DNA from: Streptomyces lomondensis | Lineage (GTDB): Bacteria > Actinomycetota > Actinomycetes > Streptomycetales > Streptomycetaceae | Assembly: GCF_014651035.1 (NCBI RefSeq) | Contig: NZ_BMWC01000001.1 | Location: 248,001 to 312,000 of the forward strand | DNA: 64,000 nt | Direction of reading: 5' to 3' | Part shown: piece after piece, positions 58,901 through 64,000 of the stretch | How positions within the stretch are numbered: position 1 is the stretch's first letter | Layout: each line of letters opens with the position of its first letter | The notes under the pieces: model-generated | The model's database searches: none | What the model was told of the DNA's origin: nothing | What the model saw: the letters and a program-made list of their open reading frames with translations, nothing else | Made by a program: the position numbers and the translations under genes

Positions 58901-61900
58901 ACCAAGGGCGACGTGACCACGATCAAGCGCCTGGAGTCGCACAGCGGGACGACGGCGACCTACCGGACGACCGCCGTCACGACGTACGACGACTTCGGCC
59001 GCCCGCTGGTGGTGAAGGACGCGCAGACGGCCTCGTCCCCGACGGAGTACGCCTCGTCGACCACGTACACGGACACGTACGGTCTCGCCACCAAGTCCGT
59101 GGTGACCAACAGAGCGGGCTGGACGGCCACGACCGAGTACAAGCCGCACTGGGGCGTGCCCTCCGTCAAGACCGACCAGAACAACCGCCGCACCGAGCTG
59201 GCCTACGACGGGCTGGGCCGTCTGACCTCGGTCTGGCTCCCGGACCGCATCGGTGCGAGTGCGTCGATCAAGTACGCGTACGTGGTGCGCGGGAGCACCG
59301 GTCCCACCGCCGTGCACACCCAGAAGATCGAGAAGGGCGGCCAGTCGTACGGCAGTGAATGGACGCTGTACGACGGTCTGCTGCGGCCCCGGCAGGAGCA
59401 GACCGAGGGGCCCGGAGGCGGCCGCATGGTCGCCGACACCCTCTACGACGGCTCCAACCGCGTGGTGCAGGTCAACGACACCTACTACGCCGCCGGTGCC
59501 CCGTCCTCCCAGCTCTTCGAACCGGTCGACGCCGACCTCACCGGTCAGACGGTGACCGAGTACGACGGAGCCGGAAGAGTCGTCGCCTCGATCTTCCGCG
59601 TGCAGGGAGAGGAGAAGTACCGCACGTCCTACGTCCACGGTGGGGACCGTGTCACCACGACCCCGCCGGCGGGCGGCACGAAGACGACGGTCGTGAAGGA
59701 CGCCCGCGAGCACACCACGACCCAGATCCAGTACCCGCAGGGCGGGGACGCGGTCACCACGTCCTACGGCTACACCCCGGCCGGTCAGCTGCAGAAGGTG
59801 ACGGACGACGCCGGGAACGCGTGGACCTACACCTATGACCAACTGGGCCGTAAGAAGAAGGCGGTCGACCCGGACACGGGCACGGCGGAGTTCACCTACG
59901 ACGCCCTGGACCGCCAGACGTCGGTGACGGTCAACGGCACCAAGACGTCCACCAAGTACGACGTGCTGGGTCGCCCCGAGTCCACCTGGCAGGGAGAGCC
60001 GGACACCGGCACCAGGCTGTCGCTGACGAAGTACGACACCGTGGCCAAGGGCGAGCTCTACGGCGTCTACAGCTACAAGGACGGCGCGGTCCACTCGTCG
60101 GTCACCTATCCGACCCTCGACGCGAACAACGACTACAAGCCGGTCTCGACGAAGTACTTCCTGTCGAAGACGGCCGAGCCGCAGCTGGGCGGAACGTACG
60201 AATTCACCGCCCAGTACAACGACGACGGGACGGTGCAGGGACAGGGCCTGCCCGCGGCCGGCGACCTGCCCGCCGAGGCCCTCGGCTACACGTACGACGA
60301 ACTGCAGCGGCCGACGGGACTCAACACCTCGCTGGGCGGCCTCAAGTACGTCACCGGAGTGTCGTACTCGCCGACTTCCGACCTTGAGCAGGTGGAACTG
60401 TTCACGGGCGAGTCCACCGCCAAGAAGACCTGGCTCAACAACACGTTCGAGGCGGGCACGCACCGCCTGGCCAACGCGAGTGTCAGGGTCGAGGGCGCGT
60501 CGAGCGCGGCCTACGACGCGGACTTCACGTACAACTCCGTCGGTGACGTCCTCTCGATCGCGGACACGCCCAGCGGCGGCGCGAGCGACGTGCAGTGCTT
60601 CCGGTACGACGGCCTGCGGCGACTGACCGACGCGTGGACCTCGTCGGTGGCGTCCGACGGGGCCCGGGGCACGGGCAGTGCCGATGCGGCCTGCGCGTCG
60701 GCGGCCTCCTCTTCGACGGTCGGCGGTGTGTCGCCGTACTGGACGGAGTACGGCTACGACGCGATCGGCAACCGGAAGAGCGAGACGCGGCACGGCCTGA
60801 ACGGGTCCCCGACCTCGACCCGGACGTACACGTACGGGGAGAAGTCCGGCCCCAACGGCACGAACTCCGGTCCGCACGCGGTGTCTTCGGTCGTGGAGAA
60901 GACCACGGCGACGAGTACGACGCCCGAGGTCACCTCTCAGGACACCTACACCTACGACGTCACGGGCAATACCAAGACCCGTGTCCTCAACGGGGACACC
61001 CAGTCCCTGGACTGGGACAAGCAGGGTGAACTGACCAAGGTCACCAACGCCGACGGCACGGTGACGCAGTACACCCACGACGCGTCGGGCGAGCGGATCC
61101 TCCGGGACACCCCCAAGGAGAAGACGTTCTACCTCCCGGGCATGGAACTGCACCTGGACAAGTCGACGTCGAAGGTGACGACGACGCGCTACTACGCGTT
61201 CGGCGCCATGCGGATCGCCATGCGGGACGCGTCCGGTGTCCACTTCCTGGCGTCGGACCACCAGGGAACGGCCCAACTGGCGATCGACGCCAAGACGGGC
61301 GAGACCACGCGCCGCCGCACGGACCCCTTCGGGAACCCCCGCGACGAGTCCACGTCGTCTGCCTCGTCTCCCGCGTGGGTCGACGACAAGGGCTTCGTCG
61401 GTGGCACGGTCCAGAAAACCACGGGCCTGACCACGCTCGGGGCCCGCGACTACGACTCCGACACGGGCCGCTTCATCTCGGCGGACCCGATCATCGACTA
61501 CACCGATCCGCAGCAGATCAACGGCTACTCGTACAGCAACAACAACCCGGTCACCTTCTCGGACCCGAGCGGCCTGAAGCCCGACGACTGCGTGAACGTC
61601 GGGATCACGTGCAGCCTGAACCGCGATGGCGGGTGGGACGTCAAGGCGACCGACACCTACTACACGTACTACGGCGTCAAGAAGCCGAAGGAGTCGCCGG
61701 CGCAGCACCGGGCGCGCCAGCAGAAGGCCCAGGCGGACGCGGCCAAGCAGCGGGCGATCGCCGTCGCCAAGGAACTGGCGCAGATCGTCGCGGACGAGCT
61801 GGGCATCACGGACGCGCTGGACTGCTTCACCACAGGGGCGTTGGGCTCCTGCGGGGCCACGGCACTCAACGTGGTGTCGTCACTCGTGGCCGGCGGGCCG

Positions 61901-62824
61901 CTGGCGCGGCTGGCCGCGAAGTACTGGAACAAGATGGACAAGGCCTGGGCCCTGATCAAACGCATCGGTGCCCTGAGCCGCAGGCTGTGGGAGAACTTCC
62001 AGGACTGGCGCAGGAGCAGCAAGGCGGCGGACGAGGCGACGGAGGTCGTGGGCTGCAACAGCTTCACGCCTCATACCAAGGTGTTGATGGCCGACGGTTC
62101 TGCCAAAAGGATCAAGGACGTCGACATCGGCGACAAGGTCGTGGCGACCGACCCGAAGACGGGCGAGACCAAGGTCGAGACGGTCACAGCCGAGATCAAG
62201 GGCAAGGGCCTCAAGCACCTCGTCAAGATCACGGTGGACATCGACGGCGAGGAGGGCTCCAAGACGGCCTCGGTCACGGCGACCGATGGTCATCCGTTCT
62301 GGGTGCCTGAGCTCGGGGAGTGGGTCGACGCCACCGATGTGCAGGTTGACGCATGGCTGCACACCGGAGCAGGGACGCGGGTCCAAGTCACTTCGGTGGA
62401 GCGAAGGACGGTCGGCTCGGCCACGGTTTACAACCTCACGGTCAGCGATCTCCACACGTACTATGTGCTGGCGGATGAGACTGCGGTACTCGTCCACAAT
62501 GCATCACCAGGTCAGAAGTGCGACCTGACGCTGGGCGCCGGTCCGAATGCCCGAGAGGGAGTAGGCCTGGAGAACGGTGATATCGAAGCGGATGGCGTTC
62601 GAGATTTGATCAATGAGTCGGGAGATGCGCACGGCTGCCATACTTGCGGTGTCAAGGTCCCTGGTACCAGGAACGGGGACTGGATTCCAGATCACCAGCC
62701 GCCATCCAGTCTCGTCCCCCCGGGATCTCCTCAGACGGCGTACCCTCACTGTCTGCCCTGTGCCAGGAGGCAGGGCGGAGTCGTCTCGCAATTGTCACAA
62801 GGAAAGAGCAAGAAGGAATGGTAG
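55973..62824 (+). CDS. RHS-repeat polymorphic toxin with HINT domain and nuclease-like tip
   Basis: 2283 residues from the ATG at 55973 with GGAG upstream. A signal peptide (WRSGRRGAAVLLGLALSIGL) precedes a SpvB/TcaB-like region (about 260-700) and YD/RHS repeats (RLTSVWLPDRIGASASIKYA; GRVVASIFRVQGEEKYRTSY). The RHS core ends about 1822-1867 with GARDYDSDTGRFISADPIID and YSYSNNNPVTFSDPSG. A HINT autoprocessing domain spans about 2028-2176: Cys2028 starts CNSFTPHTKVLMADGS, and His2175-Asn2176 close it in VLVHNA. The last 107 residues are the variable toxin: C-H-T-C at 2222-2225, Asp2240-His2241 in IPDHQPP and C-L-P-C at 2260-2263. That is a treble-clef/HNH-like layout, suggesting a nuclease. 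The small ORF overlapping its stop is the likely immunity gene. Confidence 0.92.
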   Translation: MSSPPWFRSARPAWRSGRRGAAVLLGLALSIGLLPHYAPEAVADEGMKRPKAQTDLDDPVRGKNAEPKAFKKTDQAEKAAVRRPGNVRWPKAGSADVQLSAKAAKAAGLPLKAEAAEGTKAAEAIRVEVLDHKVSKAAGIDGVVFTVARTDGEAAKGTAHITLDYSDFSQAYGGGYGSRLRLVQYPACVLTTPERKDCSTPIHLESDNNAARETLTATVTAAGDTSGAAPQLLQAPSAASSGTVLAAVASSGGDGGDYKATGLSASSEWGVDTRSGAFTWTYPLTTPPVPGGLRPSVGLGYNSQSIDGQTATTNNQGSWVGQGFSYEPGYIERRYKPCADDGHDDTYGDQCWAYDNATLALAGGTSGELVKDDATGQWRLANDDNSKIERLTGATNGDDNGEYWKLTTTDGTQYFFGQNRLPGFATGHEETGSAWTLPVYGDDSGEPCYQAAFADAYCSQAWRWNLDHVIDPHGNVMSFFYGKETNYYTQGLKTAENGKPYIRGGYLKRIDYGQRKDKVYSTKPAAQVVFTTAERCIGAAADCEPGDLTDTTATRWPDVPWDQNCKASTKCEGQNSPTFWTRKKLTKITTQIRTGDATYSPVDEWSLAQIFTDNGDGSKSLWLDGIDHTGKVGTDASVPSVKLYGKQLPNRVDKTGDNIQPFHRFRLSGVENETGGALSVSYAPNECTPTSLPAEDSSTKRCFPVKWNPPGEEDPILDWFHKYVVESVTETDLTGGNPDQITSYTYVGDAGWRKSRADGITKAEYRTWGDWRGYGKVRVVTSQGTNSPSNTKTEHVFFRGLHGDVNASGATRSASVTDSNGTSYEDTEWKAGQELETLTYDGAAVTEKSVAVPWTAVTATSVKDWGTRRARYVANGATDTYVALAGGGWRRTRATTQYDSKTGRVRQVDDYGEVGVADNQCVRTEYADSESRHMYAYVSRVEKVSVECAATPDRSTQVISDDLTFYDGSTTLGTAPTKGDVTTIKRLESHSGTTATYRTTAVTTYDDFGRPLVVKDAQTASSPTEYASSTTYTDTYGLATKSVVTNRAGWTATTEYKPHWGVPSVKTDQNNRRTELAYDGLGRLTSVWLPDRIGASASIKYAYVVRGSTGPTAVHTQKIEKGGQSYGSEWTLYDGLLRPRQEQTEGPGGGRMVADTLYDGSNRVVQVNDTYYAAGAPSSQLFEPVDADLTGQTVTEYDGAGRVVASIFRVQGEEKYRTSYVHGGDRVTTTPPAGGTKTTVVKDAREHTTTQIQYPQGGDAVTTSYGYTPAGQLQKVTDDAGNAWTYTYDQLGRKKKAVDPDTGTAEFTYDALDRQTSVTVNGTKTSTKYDVLGRPESTWQGEPDTGTRLSLTKYDTVAKGELYGVYSYKDGAVHSSVTYPTLDANNDYKPVSTKYFLSKTAEPQLGGTYEFTAQYNDDGTVQGQGLPAAGDLPAEALGYTYDELQRPTGLNTSLGGLKYVTGVSYSPTSDLEQVELFTGESTAKKTWLNNTFEAGTHRLANASVRVEGASSAAYDADFTYNSVGDVLSIADTPSGGASDVQCFRYDGLRRLTDAWTSSVASDGARGTGSADAACASAASSSTVGGVSPYWTEYGYDAIGNRKSETRHGLNGSPTSTRTYTYGEKSGPNGTNSGPHAVSSVVEKTTATSTTPEVTSQDTYTYDVTGNTKTRVLNGDTQSLDWDKQGELTKVTNADGTVTQYTHDASGERILRDTPKEKTFYLPGMELHLDKSTSKVTTTRYYAFGAMRIAMRDASGVHFLASDHQGTAQLAIDAKTGETTRRRTDPFGNPRDESTSSASSPAWVDDKGFVGGTVQKTTGLTTLGARDYDSDTGRFISADPIIDYTDPQQINGYSYSNNNPVTFSDPSGLKPDDCVNVGITCSLNRDGGWDVKATDTYYTYYGVKKPKESPAQHRARQQKAQADAAKQRAIAVAKELAQIVADELGITDALDCFTTGALGSCGATALNVVSSLVAGGPLARLAAKYWNKMDKAWALIKRIGALSRRLWENFQDWRRSSKAADEATEVVGCNSFTPHTKVLMADGSAKRIKDVDIGDKVVATDPKTGETKVETVTAEIKGKGLKHLVKITVDIDGEEGSKTASVTATDGHPFWVPELGEWVDATDVQVDAWLHTGAGTRVQVTSVERRTVGSATVYNLTVSDLHTYYVLADETAVLVHNASPGQKCDLTLGAGPNAREGVGLENGDIEADGVRDLINESGDAHGCHTCGVKVPGTRNGDWIPDHQPPSSLVPPGSPQTAYPHCLPCARRQGGVVSQLSQGKSKKEW

Positions 62825-63225
62825 CTAATAGCCCTGTGGTTGCATTCCTGGCGAAGATCGAGCACGGATGCCTGATCTTGCGGGATGCGGGGAGTGACGA
62901 TGACGTCAGCGACTGGGACCCCACATCGAGCAGCTGGCACAGGGAGGGCAGTTCCCTCATCTTCGGCGTTCAGGCCAGTGTTGACGGCCCTGTCGAGTGC
63001 GAGGTGTGGAAGTCGGCTCCTCCTGCGACGCTTCCGGCGAACCTCTTCGAGGAGTCGCTTCCATGTCCATCTGGTTGGCTCGTTCTGCATGACCCGAATG
63101 AGCATGCTCGAATGCAGTTCTCGGGTTTTCGCAACTCTGTGCTCTGCTCGGTGATGGTGGATGATCTGCAATTTCCGTCGAAAGTGCAGATCTTGCTGAG
63201 GGGAGAGGGGCAAGTGACCTCTTGA
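62818..63225 (+). CDS. candidate immunity protein for the RHS toxin
   Basis: 135 residues from the ATG at 62818, which overlaps the toxin stop by seven bases (ATGGTAG). No signal peptide, so cytoplasmic, as an immunity protein must be. No family is recognised; the sequence is acidic at the start (ILRDAGSDDDVSDWD) and looks beta-rich later. The gene and the end of the toxin domain are clearly less GC-rich than the flanking genes, which is usual for exchanged toxin-immunity tips. The position directly after a polymorphic toxin is the main evidence. Confidence 0.65.
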   Translation: MVANSPVVAFLAKIEHGCLILRDAGSDDDVSDWDPTSSSWHREGSSLIFGVQASVDGPVECEVWKSAPPATLPANLFEESLPCPSGWLVLHDPNEHARMQFSGFRNSVLCSVMVDDLQFPSKVQILLRGEGQVTS

Positions 63226-63239
63226 CGATTGGTGGAACG

Positions 63240-63266
63240 GGCGAGGCTCCATTCGGGAGCCTCGCC
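63240..63266. terminator. terminator after the toxin-immunity pair
   Basis: GGCGAGGCTCC (63240-63250) and GGAGCCTCGCC (63256-63266) form a perfect 11-bp stem with a 5-base loop, 15 bases after the immunity-gene stop; AATT follows. Confidence 0.82.
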
Positions 63267-63329
63267 AATTCCTCGCATGCGGCACGAGCGCGTTGCTTCG
63301 CTGTGGGGCCTCATGCGTTTGGGAGTGTC

Positions 63330-63364
63330 GAAAACCCCACCGGTCCGAAACTGGTGGGGTTTTC
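63330..63364. terminator. bidirectional terminator, acdH side
   Basis: GAAAACCCCACCGGT (63330-63344) and ACTGGTGGGGTTTTC (63350-63364) pair with one mismatch around CCGAA. On the minus strand the stem ends in GTTTTC, a T-run suited to the acyl-CoA dehydrogenase gene that stops at 63383. Confidence 0.85.
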
Positions 63365-63382
63365 AGTGATCGCTGTGCTGCG

Positions 63383-64000
63383 TCAGCCCACCAGCCCCAA
63401 CTCCCGCGCGATCAGCATGCGCTGGACCTCGCTCGTGCCCTCGCCGATTTCCAGGATCTTGGAGTCTCGCCACATGCGGGCGACCGGGTACTCGTTCATG
63501 AAGCCGTAGCCGCCGTGGATCTGCGTGGCTTCGCGGGCGTTGTCCACGGCGATGGTGGAGGAGTAGAGCTTGGCCAGGGCCGCTTCCTTCTTGAAGGGGT
63601 CTCCGGCCACCAGGCGGGCCGCCGCGTCGCGCCAGGCGAGGCGGGCCGTGTGGGCCTTCATCTCCATGTCCGCGATCTTGAACTGGATGGCCTGGTTCGC
63701 GGCGATCGGCTTGCCGAACGCGTGGCGCTCCTTGGCGTACTTGACCGACTCGTCGACGCAGCCCTGGGCCAGGCCCGTCGCCAGGGCGGCGATCGCGATG
63801 CGGCCCTCGTCGAGGATGCGCAGGAACTGGGCGTAGCCGCGGCCCTCCTCGCCCAGGAGGTTCGCCGCCGGGACCCGGACGTCGGAGAAGGACAGTTCGC
63901 GGGTGTCCGAGGCGTTCCAGCCGACCTTGGAGTACGGGGCCGCGACCGTGAAGCCGGGCGTGCCGGACGGGACGATGAACGAGGAGATCTGCGGTTTGCC
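63383..64000 (-). CDS. acdH: acyl-CoA dehydrogenase, C-terminal part (truncated by window)
   Basis: 205 residues are visible; the start is outside the window. The segments GWNASDTRELSFSDVRVPAA, LRILDEGRIAIAALATGLAQ and VKYAKERHAFGKPIAANQAI are typical of the short/branched-chain family. The C-terminal domain has QIHGGYGFMNEYPVARMWRD, where the Glu after MN sits at the position of the catalytic base of the short-chain group, and GEGTSEVQRMLIARELGLV, the conserved end. It oxidises acyl-CoA with FAD in branched-chain amino acid or fatty acid catabolism. The symbol acdH is from recalled gene order beside desE and is less certain than the family. Confidence 0.88.
   Translation of the reverse strand, partial: GKPQISSFIVPSGTPGFTVAAPYSKVGWNASDTRELSFSDVRVPAANLLGEEGRGYAQFLRILDEGRIAIAALATGLAQGCVDESVKYAKERHAFGKPIAANQAIQFKIADMEMKAHTARLAWRDAAARLVAGDPFKKEAALAKLYSSTIAVDNAREATQIHGGYGFMNEYPVARMWRDSKILEIGEGTSEVQRMLIARELGLVG

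Noticed and set aside
62594..62821. Toxin tip as a cytosine deaminase, because of the P-H-C-L-P-C segment
   Set aside because: The H-A-E motif of deaminases is missing; two CxxC pairs with a central Asp-His fit a treble-clef/HNH layout better.
5..64000. Polyketide, NRPS or other large antibiotic cluster, rRNA genes and transposases
   Set aside because: None of the expected domains, rRNA sequences or transposase motifs was found; the only biosynthetic cluster seen is desABCD.

Overview
The window is high-GC actinobacterial chromosome, almost certainly Streptomyces. Evidence: strong third-position GC bias, an adpA-like regulator with a TTA (bldA) codon next to an oligoribonuclease gene, a desferrioxamine cluster with DmdR/IdeR-type iron boxes, a cebEFG-bglC cellobiose locus with CebR-type operators, and several Tat-exported proteins. 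From memory, the order bglC-cebG-cebF-cebE / cebR / tRNA-His / orn / adpA / glmS / hexosaminidase / desDCBA / siderophore-interacting protein / desE / acdH matches the SCO2779-SCO2798 stretch of S. coelicolor; this was not checked by alignment.

Layout. 1-2938 is a minus-strand operon with overlapping genes: PD-(D/E)XK-type nuclease, an unknown protein, and a P-loop ATPase cut by the window edge. 2835-10466 holds a PAP2 phosphatase, a histidine phosphatase, an HTH regulator, a small unknown protein, a spermidine synthase-like protein, a proline-rich exported protein and an OmpR-type two-component system. 10652-15206 is a sugar importer (binding lipoprotein plus two permeases, no ATPase) with a GH36 alpha-galactosidase. 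15240-19894 has a PIN-domain remnant, then a trypco2 gene coupled to a large trypsin-STAND NTPase-repeat protein, a predicted conflict/defence pair. 19998-26275 is the CebR-controlled cellobiose locus.

26272-30445 is a decayed accessory patch against a tRNA-His gene. It contains a kinase-like remnant, a frameshifted NUDIX gene, a broken XRE regulator, a DUF6415 operon, a DUF6879 gene interrupted by an in-frame TAG, an XRE/DUF5753 regulator with two TTA codons, and a short integrase remnant. 30450-48245 returns to conserved content: tRNA-His, orn, adpA, a universal stress protein, a YaaH-family transporter, glmS, a Tat-exported phosphatase, a GH20 hexosaminidase, desABCD, a siderophore-interacting protein and desE.

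48358-63225 is a second large accessory block between desE and an acyl-CoA dehydrogenase. It has a GT2 glycosyltransferase, then a secreted FG-GAP protein, a LamG/DNRLRE-like protein and a 2283-residue RHS-HINT polymorphic toxin whose C-terminal tip carries CxxC, DH and CxxC motifs, with a small overlapping ORF as the likely immunity gene. The window ends inside the acyl-CoA dehydrogenase gene.

The sugar, chitin/GlcNAc and siderophore genes form a nutrient-acquisition neighbourhood around the developmental regulator AdpA. The accessory insertions carry predicted conflict functions: the trypsin-NTPase system, the RHS toxin-immunity module and the tRNA-linked element remnant.
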